Assembly (NCBI GenBank): GCA_965229605.1
Contig: OZ245892.1
Span: 558,001-622,000, forward strand
Direction of reading: 5' to 3'
Length of the DNA: 64,000 nucleotides
Origin: G965229605 sp965229605
GTDB taxonomy: Bacteria; Pseudomonadota; Alphaproteobacteria; CBDDJK01
A program made the position numbers and the translations under genes. Below, one piece after another: positions 1 through 7,364 of the stretch (position 1 is its first letter; each line of letters starts with the position of its first letter). Below the pieces are notes generated by a model that saw only the letters and a program-made list of their open reading frames with translations, did not search any database and was not told where the DNA came from.

Positions 1-1
1 G

Positions 2-448
2 CTTTTTTGTGCCTATTTGCAGGCCCGCCATCCCGAAAGCGAAATGAACGCCATCAACCGCATGGAATTTACCTATATGGCCCAGCAAAGCCCGGCTGAA
101 ACCCATATGTATGAATGGCGTGATCCGGACGGAGTCTTGCGGGCAGCCTGTATTACCGACTATATTTCTGGCCATATTTCTGGGGATCAGCTTTCTGGAG
201 AAGATTTTGGCCTGTCGGCGGTCTATAGTTTCTTTGACCCGGCCCTGGCCCGCCTGTCATTGGGCAGCTTCATGATCATGGATTTGGTCAGGGCAGCCGC
301 AGAGCAAAATCTGCCCTATGTTTATCTGGGCTATTGGGTGTCCATGAGTCCCAAAATGGCTTACAAGGCAAACTTCCGCCCGCTGCAATGTTTAAAAGCC
401 ACTGGTTGGTGTGACCACCAGCCAGCAAAAGCCAATAAAGCGATTTAA
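2..448 (+). CDS. bpt: Leucyl/arginyl-tRNA--protein transferase Bpt, C-terminal part (5' end outside window)
   Basis: This is the 3' end of a gene whose start lies upstream of the window; the open frame runs in from base 2. The family transfers Leu (or Arg) from aminoacyl-tRNA to N-terminal acidic residues, marking proteins for ClpAP/ClpS degradation. The visible part is the ATE C-terminal (acetyltransferase-like) domain: an SxYxFFDP-like stretch (residues VYSFFDPALARLSLG), then YLGYWVSMSPKMAYKANFRP, which matches the family motif G-Y-W-x-x-S-x-x-M-x-Y-K. The gene converges on moeA and their stop regions overlap by 4 bp. Confident for family; the N-terminal Cys-containing domain cannot be checked. 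Confidence 0.9.
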   Translation, partial: LFCAYLQARHPESEMNAINRMEFTYMAQQSPAETHMYEWRDPDGVLRAACITDYISGHISGDQLSGEDFGLSAVYSFFDPALARLSLGSFMIMDLVRAAAEQNLPYVYLGYWVSMSPKMAYKANFRPLQCLKATGWCDHQPAKANKAI

Positions 449-1722
449 TAGGTCAATAGAGCGTGCGGCATATCCAGAATATCAACCAGGTCCCCGGCAG
501 CAGCAGCTGGCGCATCGGGGGCGCGGCGGACCAGACAATCCGCTTCTGCCAGCGTTGTTTGCATGGAACTGTCCTGCAGTGACCAGACTGAAATCTGGCG
601 GTGGCTTTCAGATGCCGGGTTTGTCTGAACAGGTTCAGGCACAACCCGGGCGCGCCAGAAACTTTCCCGCGCATCATTTGCGGGCAGTTCGGTGGTGGTC
701 ATGGCCTTTTGATAAACAAGCCCCGGGTCTGGCAAGCCTTGCAAGCGCAAAAGGGCTGGCCAGATAAAAAGCATCGCACAGACCAGGGCTGAAACCGGAT
801 TGCCTGGAAGCCCCAGAAAGGGGGTTTCGTTTAAATGTCCGAAGATCATGGGTTTGCCGGGGCGCATGGCAATTTTCCAGAAATCCACCGACAAGCCTGC
901 TGACGTTAAGGCGGTTTGTATCAGATCATGCCGTCCAACCGAGGCCCCGCCACTGGAAATAATCAAATCCATGTCTTTGGCCTGATCAGCAATAAGCTGC
1001 AGATCATCAATCTGGTCGCGAGCGATGGGGAGCATCTGCGGGATTGCCCCGCCCATCTTGAGAAAAGCCGCCAAAGCCGGGCCATTTGAATTGATAATTT
1101 GCCCGGTTTCACGAGCCTGACCCGGCCAGACCAGCTCATCGCCGCTTGACAGAATTGCCACCCGCGGGCGGCGATAAACAGGCAGCCAGCTGGCCCCGCC
1201 CGAGGCCAAAAGCCCAACAAGCCGGACATTAAGCAACTGACCCTGTGCGGCAAGAATCTGGTCTTTTGAAAAATCCAGTCCTGCTTTGCGCACCCATTGT
1301 CCGGCCTTTGGCTGATCGTCAAACTGGACCTTTTCGCCAATCTTTTCAGGCATAAAGCCCTTGTTTTCTTTATTCCCATTTTTATCATAATAGGCGTTTT
1401 CCTGAATAATAACACAATCGGTCCCTTTGGGCAGCGGGGCCCCGGTGAAAATTCTGGCGCATTCGTCGGCTTTGATCGCACCGTCCCAGGGATGTCCGGC
1501 GGCAATATCGGCCTTGATGGTGAAAATTTTCCCGGGCTTGAAAGCGGCTGAATCTATGGCATAGCCATCCATCGCCGATTGATCCGATGGCGGTTGCGCC
1601 ATATCTGCCTTGAAGGGGCTGGCCAGAACCCGCCCGTGCAGGTCGGCAAGCGGCACCATCTCGGCAGGTAAGGGGGAAAAGGCGGCTAAAAGCCGGGTGC
1701 GAGCCTCATTGACCGACAGCAT
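445..1722 (-). CDS. moeA: Molybdopterin molybdenumtransferase MoeA
   Basis: MoeA inserts molybdenum into adenylylated molybdopterin in the last step of molybdenum cofactor synthesis in the cytoplasm. The 425-residue length is normal. Visible motifs: the N-terminal ADMAQPPSDQSAMDGYAI-type stretch (S/A-MDGYA), the FTGAPLPKGTDCVI motif, ILSSGDELV, the MoCF/MPT-binding region IISSGGASVGRHD, MRPGKPMIFG and LGLPGNPVSALV. It starts 3 bp after the trpC-moaC fusion gene stops, so two molybdenum-cofactor activities are in one transcript. It is the last gene of the msrB-trpD-trpC/moaC-moeA unit and ends convergently against bpt. Confidence 0.95.
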   Translation of the reverse strand: MLSVNEARTRLLAAFSPLPAEMVPLADLHGRVLASPFKADMAQPPSDQSAMDGYAIDSAAFKPGKIFTIKADIAAGHPWDGAIKADECARIFTGAPLPKGTDCVIIQENAYYDKNGNKENKGFMPEKIGEKVQFDDQPKAGQWVRKAGLDFSKDQILAAQGQLLNVRLVGLLASGGASWLPVYRRPRVAILSSGDELVWPGQARETGQIINSNGPALAAFLKMGGAIPQMLPIARDQIDDLQLIADQAKDMDLIISSGGASVGRHDLIQTALTSAGLSVDFWKIAMRPGKPMIFGHLNETPFLGLPGNPVSALVCAMLFIWPALLRLQGLPDPGLVYQKAMTTTELPANDARESFWRARVVPEPVQTNPASESHRQISVWSLQDSSMQTTLAEADCLVRRAPDAPAAAAGDLVDILDMPHALLTY

Positions 1723-1725
1723 AGG

Positions 1726-3060
1726 TCAACTGACCCGTTTTAATAGTGTCTGTTCAGTCGCCTCATAGGTGCCGGACCGACCCCCGCTCTTTTGGTGAAG
1801 GTGAACGGCTTCAATCACCATTGTTTTATCCACCGCCTTGACCATATCATAAAGCGTCAATGCAGCAACACTGACCGCAGTCAGAGCTTCCATCTCAACC
1901 CCGGTGCGCCCGTTAAGTGCGCAGGTGGCTGCGATATCAACCGCCGCCGGGTCGTGCGAAAAGGTAAAATCAACCTTGATCGAGGTCAGGGCCAGCGGAT
2001 GACAAAGCGGGATCAGGTCAGAGGTTTTCTTTGCTGCCATGATCCCGGCCAGCCGGGCGGCCGCCAGAACATCGCCTTTTTTTGCGCCGCCACTTTCAAT
2101 CAGTTTCAGCGTTTCAGGCTTCATGCGGATACGCCCTTTTGCCGTGGCTTTGCGTTCGGTTTCAGGTTTTGCCCCGACATCAACCATGGCGGCCTGGCCC
2201 TTTGCATCCAGATGCGTGAGACCAGACGGCGAGGGATAGACCAGTGCCCGGGTTGCCGGGGCAATATCCGGGATGCGCATCAGGGATTCGCCGATCAAAA
2301 AGCCGCGCGCGCCCGCACTTGCCATGCGGTCAAGGTCAGCACGGGTTTTCAGGCCGCTTTCGGCAATGGCAAAATGACGGGACGGAATACGGGAAAGCAA
2401 ATCAGCCCCGTTCGCGATATCAACTTCGAGCGTTTTAAGGTTGCGGGCATTGATTCCGATCATCACCGATGATTGTTCTGGTGGCATAAGCCCAAGAGCG
2501 ATGTCAAGTTCTGCTTCATCATGGCATTCGATCAAAATCGCCATGCCAAGGCTTTGTGCGGTTTCCAAAAGTTCTCTGGTAAGATCAACCGTCAGGGCGG
2601 CAAGAATAAGCAGGATACAATCTGCGCCAAGCAGCCGCGATTCATAAATCTGATAGGAATCGATCATAAAATCCTTGCGCAGCACCGGCAACTGGCAAGC
2701 CGAACGTGCCGCTTGTAAATCACTGTCCTTGCCTTGAAAATAATCGGTATCGGTTAAAACCGACAAACAGGCTGCGCCGCCATCGGCATAGTCTTTTGCC
2801 AAACTCGCCGGGTTAAAATCTTCCCGGATCAAACCATGCGAAGGGGAGGCGCGTTTGATTTCGGTAATCAGGGCGCGGTGGCCTTCCATCTGCGCCATTC
2901 TTTCAAGGGCAGCCTTAAAATCACGAACAGGCGGGGCATCGCTTAACCGCTGCTTGAGCGTTGCAAGCGGCAGGGCGGCTTGCTGTCGGGCCACCCATTT
3001 ACGCTTCTCGGCAGTGATCTGATCCAGAATATTTTTTCCGGCTTTTGTCTTTTGTGACAT
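1726..3060 (-). CDS. Fusion protein: indole-3-glycerol-phosphate synthase TrpC + cyclic pyranopterin monophosphate synthase MoaC
   Basis: One uninterrupted 444-residue frame carries two complete enzymes. Residues 1 to about 275 are TrpC (tryptophan pathway, CdRP to indole-glycerol phosphate): EIKRASPSHG with catalytic Lys69, LTDTDYFQG (102-110), VLRKDFMID (126-134), GINARNL (202-208), AESG (233-236) and GFLIGESLM (253-261). Residues from about 279 are MoaC (molybdenum cofactor step 1): GLTHLDAKG start, DVGAKPETER, LIPLCHPL (349-356), NGRTGVEMEAL and LYDMVKAVDK with the Asp405/Lys408 pair expected in MoaC. No ATG and no stop occur at the junction (about base 2232), and the linker is only a few residues. 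In many alphaproteobacteria trpC and moaC are separate neighbours, so this is probably an in-place fusion. It starts 8 bp after trpD. Confidence 0.95.
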   Translation of the reverse strand: MSQKTKAGKNILDQITAEKRKWVARQQAALPLATLKQRLSDAPPVRDFKAALERMAQMEGHRALITEIKRASPSHGLIREDFNPASLAKDYADGGAACLSVLTDTDYFQGKDSDLQAARSACQLPVLRKDFMIDSYQIYESRLLGADCILLILAALTVDLTRELLETAQSLGMAILIECHDEAELDIALGLMPPEQSSVMIGINARNLKTLEVDIANGADLLSRIPSRHFAIAESGLKTRADLDRMASAGARGFLIGESLMRIPDIAPATRALVYPSPSGLTHLDAKGQAAMVDVGAKPETERKATAKGRIRMKPETLKLIESGGAKKGDVLAAARLAGIMAAKKTSDLIPLCHPLALTSIKVDFTFSHDPAAVDIAATCALNGRTGVEMEALTAVSVAALTLYDMVKAVDKTMVIEAVHLHQKSGGRSGTYEATEQTLLKRVS

Positions 3061-3068
3061 CAGATTCT

Positions 3069-4109
3069 TTATCCATCAGACGGGTTTGATGTCAGGCTGC
3101 GGTATTTTTCAAGCACCTGACGAGCCTTGCCCGATTCAATCGATTCTCTGGCCAGTTCTGCTCCCTCTTTCAAGGTTTTTGCCTTTCCGGCAATATGCAA
3201 AGCCGCCGCTGCATTTAAAAGCACCACCTGCTGATAATCGCCCGGTTTGTTCTCCAGTACGCCAAGCAGAGCCTCGGCATTGGTCGCAGCATCCCCCCCG
3301 GCAATCGCCGGATTTTCTATCGGCTGAATAGCAAAATCTTCAGGGGTGATGGTAAAATGGCGGATATCTCCGCCCTCCCAGGCGACAACCTTTGTCGGCG
3401 CACTGATGCCAATTTCATCCAGCACCCCGCCATCGGATTGTTTGCCATGGACAATCCAGACTTTTTCTCCACCCACACGCCCAAAAGTCTGCGCCATCAA
3501 TTCAAGATAACGTTCATCAAAACAGCCGATAAGCGCATGTTTGACCCGGGCCGGATTGCATAAGGGCCCCAGAAAATTAAAGATGGTCGGCAGCCCCAGT
3601 TCAACCCGTGTCGGCATGACATGGCGCACCGCCCCATGATGGCGCTGGGCCAGCATAAAGCCAAAGCCAGCTTCGCTGATCGCCTGCTCAATCCGCGGAA
3701 AATCAACAGTGAGGTCAATGCCCAGAGCCTCCAGCACATCAGCGGCACCAGAGCGTGATGAAGCTGCACGGTTGCCATGTTTCGCCACAGGAACCCCTGC
3801 TCCTGCCACAACAAAAGCGGTTGCAGTTGAAATATTATAGCTGCCGGAACGATCTCCGCCCGTGCCAACCACATCTATCGCCCCGTCCGGGGCCTCTATC
3901 GGCTGCATCTTTGCCCGCATGGCCAGGGCCGCCCCCGATATTTCAGAAACTGATTCCCCACGCGCACGCAGGGCCATCAATAACCCGCCTATCTGGGCCG
4001 GTGTCGCCGTGCCTTCCATCATAATGCCAAAAGCTGCTTCGGCCTCTTTTTCGCTCAAGGCCTCGCCAGCCGCGACCTTTGGAAGATAGGGTTTTAATCC
4101 GTCTGTCAT
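3069..4109 (-). CDS. trpD: Anthranilate phosphoribosyltransferase TrpD
   Basis: TrpD joins anthranilate to PRPP in the second step of tryptophan synthesis. The 346-residue length is typical. Motifs: GTGGDRSGSYNIST (PRPP-binding loop GTGGD), KHGNRAASSRSGAADVLEALG, and the FxFAPxxH equivalent FMLAQRHHGAVRHVMPTR, followed by TIFNFLGPLCNPA. It lies 12 bp after msrB and 8 bp before the trpC-moaC fusion, so it is transcribed with them. No trpG or trpE is visible here. Confidence 0.96.
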   Translation of the reverse strand: MTDGLKPYLPKVAAGEALSEKEAEAAFGIMMEGTATPAQIGGLLMALRARGESVSEISGAALAMRAKMQPIEAPDGAIDVVGTGGDRSGSYNISTATAFVVAGAGVPVAKHGNRAASSRSGAADVLEALGIDLTVDFPRIEQAISEAGFGFMLAQRHHGAVRHVMPTRVELGLPTIFNFLGPLCNPARVKHALIGCFDERYLELMAQTFGRVGGEKVWIVHGKQSDGGVLDEIGISAPTKVVAWEGGDIRHFTITPEDFAIQPIENPAIAGGDAATNAEALLGVLENKPGDYQQVVLLNAAAALHIAGKAKTLKEGAELARESIESGKARQVLEKYRSLTSNPSDG

Positions 4110-4121
4110 CGTATCATTGCT

Positions 4122-4526
4122 TTATGAATTTTTATCTTGCTCAAAAGTTAAAGCCAGCGAATTCATGCAATAGCGCAAACCCGTCGGGGCCGGGCCATCC
4201 GGGAATACATGGCCTAAATGGGAATCGCAGCGGGCGCAGACAATTTCAGTCCGGGTGCGGAAAAGCGAACGGTCTTCACGCTCCTCAACTGCATCAGCCG
4301 TGATCGGCTGAAAATAGCTGGGCCAGCCCGTTCCCGAATCAAACTTGGAATCAGACGAAAAAAGTGCGGCTCCACAACAGGCACAGCCGTAAATCCCGCT
4401 CGCCTCATTCTTAAGAAGCGTACCACTCCAGGGTGGCTCAGTCCCCTTCTTGCGGGTGATCCTGTAAACATCAGGCGACAGGTCTTGCCGCCATTCTTCA
4501 TCAGATTTCTGGATTTTCTTGGTCAT
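4122..4526 (-). CDS. msrB: Peptide-methionine (R)-S-oxide reductase MsrB
   Basis: MsrB repairs methionine-R-sulfoxide in proteins. The 134-residue protein has both zinc-binding CxxC pairs (Cys48/Cys51 in GCACCG and Cys97/Cys100 in CARCDSHLGHVF) and the catalytic cysteine Cys120 in GLRYCMNSLAL. There is no signal peptide, so it should be cytosolic. A purine-rich stretch (AGAGAGGGG) precedes the ATG. It heads the trpD operon (12 bp gap) and lies 71 bp downstream of two genes for Met-rich outer-membrane proteins on the same strand, which may or may not be a functional link. Confidence 0.96.
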   Translation of the reverse strand: MTKKIQKSDEEWRQDLSPDVYRITRKKGTEPPWSGTLLKNEASGIYGCACCGAALFSSDSKFDSGTGWPSYFQPITADAVEEREDRSLFRTRTEIVCARCDSHLGHVFPDGPAPTGLRYCMNSLALTFEQDKNS

Positions 4527-4597
4527 CGCCCCTCTCTCTCTGTGGCACGATGATATTTATCAGGAAACAGGCTGAATTGCGACCCAAAATTATGACC

Positions 4598-5407
4598 CTA
4601 ATAATTGCTCTGATAGCGGGCTTGCCCATAGCCACGGGTGCCGCCAGCCTGGGTATTCCCCATGCTCACCATGCTCGATTGAGTCATGGTTGCCTGATTC
4701 ATGCTCGATTGATTCATGGTTGATTGGGGACGCAGCCCCGCATTCGGCGGGGCAACAGAACGCGGCTGCATAGATTGCTGCTCCACCCCGCCCGTAAACT
4801 TATAGGTCAGGGTCGCTGAAAGCAAATGCGTGTTCTCTGTCGTAACAGTCAGATCGTCCTCATCACTAAAGTCAGTGCCAAACAAATAGCTATATTGCGT
4901 GCCAAGGCTAATCCGGCGGGTGTAAGGAATCTCGGCCCCGGCATGAAGGGCATAGGTGAGTTCTCCCTCAAAATCCTCCGGCATCATCCACACAAGCCCG
5001 GCTCCGATATAGGGCTCAACCTTGCTGCCGACAGTTATTATGTCTCCAAGATGATAATAGGTGTTGGCACTCACAAGATGAATTTGAGCGTCCCTGATCG
5101 TGCCATTACTACCCGGGTCGCTAAAACCCATGTTAAAAGTCTGATAACTCACCCCTGCCCGGATTTTGTCCGAACTGCCCAGGCGATCAAGACCAGCCTC
5201 AACGCCTACAACCGGGGGGATATCATCCGTCGAAATAACCGTCATCGTGCCGCCTTGATCCTGCTCATGATCATCAAGCAGGCCAAAGCCGAAGCCTCCC
5301 TGGATATAGAGATCATTTCCCTGTGCAGAACTTGTCGAAATGATAGCTGAATAGGCTCCGGCCACCATAAAAGCGGCTCCAAGCATGCTAAATAGACGAA
5401 TTGACAT
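4598..5407 (-). CDS. Outer-membrane beta-barrel protein with Met/Gln/Ser-rich C-terminal tail (paralogue 1)
   Basis: About 269 residues from the ATG at 5407; a GTG three codons upstream is possible. An N-terminal signal peptide (hydrophobic LFSMLGAAFMVAGAYSAII, cleavage near SSAQG) is followed by alternating strands typical of an OmpA/OmpW-like 8-strand barrel: DLYIQGGFGFGLL, SYQTFNMGF, TYYHLGD, VEPYIGAGLVWM, YALHAGAEIPY, LGTQYSYLFG and ATLTYKF. The last strand ends in Phe, like the C-terminal beta-signal of outer-membrane proteins, but about 65 residues follow. These are rich in Met, Gln, Ser and Asn with a ten-residue repeat (STMNQSSMNQ / ATMTQSSMVS). Clearly paralogous to the next gene upstream. 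Function unknown; it could be a structural porin-like or surface protein. Confidence 0.75.
   Translation of the reverse strand: MSIRLFSMLGAAFMVAGAYSAIISTSSAQGNDLYIQGGFGFGLLDDHEQDQGGTMTVISTDDIPPVVGVEAGLDRLGSSDKIRAGVSYQTFNMGFSDPGSNGTIRDAQIHLVSANTYYHLGDIITVGSKVEPYIGAGLVWMMPEDFEGELTYALHAGAEIPYTRRISLGTQYSYLFGTDFSDEDDLTVTTENTHLLSATLTYKFTGGVEQQSMQPRSVAPPNAGLRPQSTMNQSSMNQATMTQSSMVSMGNTQAGGTRGYGQARYQSNY
4670..4722. repeat. Two-copy 30-bp-period direct repeat in the tail of the barrel gene
   Basis: A 23-bp sequence beginning catgctcgattga occurs at 4670-4692 and again at 4700-4722 with a single mismatch. On the minus strand it encodes the Met/Gln/Ser decapeptide repeat of the outer-membrane protein tail. 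It looks like a recent in-frame duplication. Confidence 0.8.
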
Positions 5408-5426
5408 GATGATCACTCAAAAAAGA

Positions 5427-5438
5427 GGGTCCTGACCC
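5427..5438. promoter_or_regulatory. Intergenic palindrome GGGTCCTGACCC, copy 1
   Basis: A 12-bp near-perfect inverted repeat (GGGTC, two-base centre, GACCC) lies between the two outer-membrane protein genes, touching the stop codon of the upstream one. The same 12 bases recur at 45115-45126 and 54014-54025. It may be an operator or a small dispersed repeat; no function is shown by the sequence. Confidence 0.4.
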
Positions 5439-6307
5439 TAGTTGGCGCGATAGCCGGTGCGCCCATAGGTGCTGCCGCGCATATTCATATTATTCCTGTT
5501 CATGCCGCCCATGTTCCGCATAGTCGATTGCGGACGCATCCCCTGGTTTGACTGCATATTGGCGCGCGGCTGCATCGCTTGCTGCTGCATCCCGCCTTTA
5601 AACTTATAGGTCATGGTGGCTGAAAATAAATGCATGTTCTCTGAAGAAACAGAAAGATCCTCTCCGCTGCTAAAGTCGGTGCCCATCACATAGCTGTATT
5701 TTGCCCCCAGACTTAATGTATCCGTATAGGGCATATCAGCTCCGGCATGAAGAGCGTAGGTCATCTCTGTATCAAAATTTTCCGGGGTTACCCAGACAAG
5801 CCCGGCGCCGACATAAGGCTGCAACATCCCGCCTGCCGCCATTGTCTCCCCCAGATGGTAATACATATTTGCACCAAGCAACTCAATTTCACTGTCGCTG
5901 GCGACTCCATCTCCGTCCGGGTCGCTAAAACCAGCATCAAAACTCTGGTAGCTGACGCCTGCCCGGAGCTTTCCCATATTACCTAACCCGTCAAGCCCGG
6001 CCTCAAACCCCATAGCCGGCGGCATAGAATCATTCGCGATCGTCGTCATCGTCCCGCCTTGACTCTGCTCAAAACTGTCAACCAAACCATAACCAAGGGA
6101 ACCTTGAATGTAAGGCTCGTCTGCTTGTGCTTCACTTGAAAAAATAGCACCTGCCCCAACCGTGAGTGTGAGAAGGGATGCACCAAGGACTCGGGTAACG
6201 CCCGAAAGCCCGCAGAACGACGCTGCTTTTATGGCCGTATCGGGCGCATTCTCAGCTTTTTCTGGCCTTACGAGGCTGGACTGAACAGGGGGGCAGAGAT
6301 ATCTCAT
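5438..6307 (-). CDS. Outer-membrane beta-barrel protein with Met/Asn/Arg-rich C-terminal tail (paralogue 2)
   Basis: The start was set at 6307, where GGAGAAG lies 3 bases before the ATG; the open frame runs 29 codons further upstream but without a ribosome site. The product is 289 residues with a long N-terminal region, a signal-peptide core (LGASLLTLTVGAGAIF) and cleavage near SSEAQA/DEP. The barrel strands align one for one with the downstream paralogue (YIQGSLGYGLVDSFEQ, SYQSFDAGFSD, QPYVGAGLVWVTPE, YALHAGADMPY, ATMTYKF). The Phe-ending last strand is followed by about 55 residues rich in Met, Asn, Gln and Arg. The two genes are 30 bp apart and probably co-transcribed. The exact role is unknown. 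Confidence 0.75.
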   Translation of the reverse strand: MRYLCPPVQSSLVRPEKAENAPDTAIKAASFCGLSGVTRVLGASLLTLTVGAGAIFSSEAQADEPYIQGSLGYGLVDSFEQSQGGTMTTIANDSMPPAMGFEAGLDGLGNMGKLRAGVSYQSFDAGFSDPDGDGVASDSEIELLGANMYYHLGETMAAGGMLQPYVGAGLVWVTPENFDTEMTYALHAGADMPYTDTLSLGAKYSYVMGTDFSSGEDLSVSSENMHLFSATMTYKFKGGMQQQAMQPRANMQSNQGMRPQSTMRNMGGMNRNNMNMRGSTYGRTGYRAN

Positions 6308-6547
6308 GATCTTCTCCAGGTTCTCCATAGAAGTAATCAGCATTGAATATAGACATAAATATTTAATTAAGTCAAATAAAAAACAACAAAACACGCATGA
6401 TTATTTTGTTTTATTTGAGGCAATCAATATTCTGGCCTGTGAATATGAGAAGCACATTTCCAAATATTTTATTTTTTGCTTCTTTTTGCTTTTCATTTTT
6501 GCTGTAAATTGCTATTGTCTTTTATATAAATCAGGAACAAAGCTGAT
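6308..6547. other. AT-rich intergenic region between divergent genes
   Basis: About 240 bp of markedly AT-rich DNA separates the minus-strand outer-membrane gene from the plus-strand toxin gene. It should hold promoters for both. A possible sigma-70-type pair reading toward the toxin is TTGCTG (6499-6504) and TATATA (6523-6528) with an 18-bp spacer. No RNA gene or repeat was recognised. Confidence 0.4.
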
Positions 6548-6796
6548 ATGAAAATAACGATTGACCCCAAGATTTATAAGAAAGTGATGAAGTTGCCTCC
6601 ACAAGACCGGGATCGTTTGCTGAATGCCCTTGCCGCTTTGGAGCAAAACCCGGAAAGCCAGTCAAAGAATCTTGCGCGGCTGCGCGGGAGAGAAGAGTTC
6701 CGATTCCGGGTTGGAGACTGGCGGGTTATTTACAGGCAGGAGCATAACATCTTGCGTGTTATTGATGTTCTTCGCCGCAATGAAAAAACCTACTAA
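6548..6796 (+). CDS. RelE/ParE-superfamily toxin
   Basis: An 82-residue protein of the RelE type, normally a ribosome-dependent mRNA interferase. Visible features are the N-terminal helix (ITIDPKIYKKVMKLP), the central LRGREEFRFRVGDWRVIYR strand pair typical of RelE, and the C-terminal VIDVLRRNEKTY with basic and Tyr residues. It is followed after 16 bp by its presumed antitoxin, the toxin-first order. A homologous module in opposite orientation is at 16.6-17.3 kb. Low GC upstream suggests acquisition. Confidence 0.88.
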   Translation: MKITIDPKIYKKVMKLPPQDRDRLLNALAALEQNPESQSKNLARLRGREEFRFRVGDWRVIYRQEHNILRVIDVLRRNEKTY

Positions 6797-6812
6797 AACA
6801 AGGAAAGAACAG

Positions 6813-7163
6813 ATGAGCAAAAGCCACCAGCTGATTTATGACGATAAGGGGGTACCGACTCATGCCCTTGTGCCCTATAAGGATTATCTTGCCTTGATTG
6901 AGCCGTCAGTTGATATCCCGGAGGAAGAGCCTGTTCCTTTATCCGTTGCAATGCGCGTCCATCAAGGAGAGGCTCCATTGCGGGTTTTTCGCGAATGGCG
7001 AGGATTAAGTCAGGCTACGCTTTCGCAAACTAGCGGTGTATCTGTCAGCTATATCAACAAGATTGAATGCGGGCACCTTTCGCCTTCGCCAAAAACCCTG
7101 CTGAAGCTGGCGCGCAGCCTGAGTGTGGAAAGTGAGTTGCTTGAATTGCCTGCAACGGAATAG
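6813..7163 (+). CDS. Antitoxin with Xre-type helix-turn-helix (partner of the RelE-type toxin)
   Basis: The start at 6813 is preceded by AGGAAAG and follows the toxin by 16 bp; the frame is open further upstream but overlaps the toxin gene. The 116-residue product has an N-terminal strand and neutralising segment (QLIYDDKGVPTHALVPYKDYLALI, only partly quoted here as QLIYDDKG...), then an HTH from about residue 60 (REWRGLSQATLSQTSGVS, SYINKIECGHLSPSPKTLLKLA). It should bind the toxin and autoregulate the pair. It aligns along its length with the antitoxin at 16640-17047. Confidence 0.87.
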   Translation: MSKSHQLIYDDKGVPTHALVPYKDYLALIEPSVDIPEEEPVPLSVAMRVHQGEAPLRVFREWRGLSQATLSQTSGVSVSYINKIECGHLSPSPKTLLKLARSLSVESELLELPATE

Positions 7164-7244
7164 CATCACTTTGCGTAGATAATTTCATAGAACCTATCAA
7201 GATAAGCAAGAAGTGAAGGGTTGCGGCCGGGATCATTGCGTATT

Positions 7245-7261
7245 TTGGCATGAAAATTGCT
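7245..7261 (+). promoter_or_regulatory. Sigma-54-type promoter upstream of flgI
   Basis: TTGGCATGAAAATTGCT matches the -24/-12 pattern of sigma-54 promoters (TGGCAC, five bases, TTGC). The GG (7247-7248) and GC (7259-7260) are separated by exactly 10 bases, as required. Transcription would begin near 7272, ahead of the flgI start. Flagellar genes in alphaproteobacteria such as Caulobacter are often sigma-54 dependent, so the context agrees. Confidence 0.6.
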
Positions 7262-7332
7262 GTGTTTTGATATTCCCTCATTGTGATCAGAAAGGTCGCA
7301 GGACAAGCGGTATATCACACAGCAGAATGCCA

Positions 7333-7364
7333 AGATGGTCAAATCCCGAGATGGTTAAATCAAT
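7333..7364. repeat. Imperfect 16-bp tandem duplication at the flgI start
   Basis: agatggtcaaatcccg (7333-7348) is followed directly by agatggttaaatcaat (7349-7364), 12 of 16 bases identical. The second copy contains the proposed flgI start codon. Similar 15-16 bp tandem duplications occur near 28237, 31455 and 31565. Confidence 0.55.

Noticed and set aside
1792..2472. Plus-strand 226-codon frame
   Set aside because: Antisense to the MoaC half and part of the TrpC half of the fusion gene.
7213..7350. N-terminal extension of flgI from 7213
   Set aside because: It would lie partly before the sigma-54 transcript start and puts 46 residues in front of the signal peptide.
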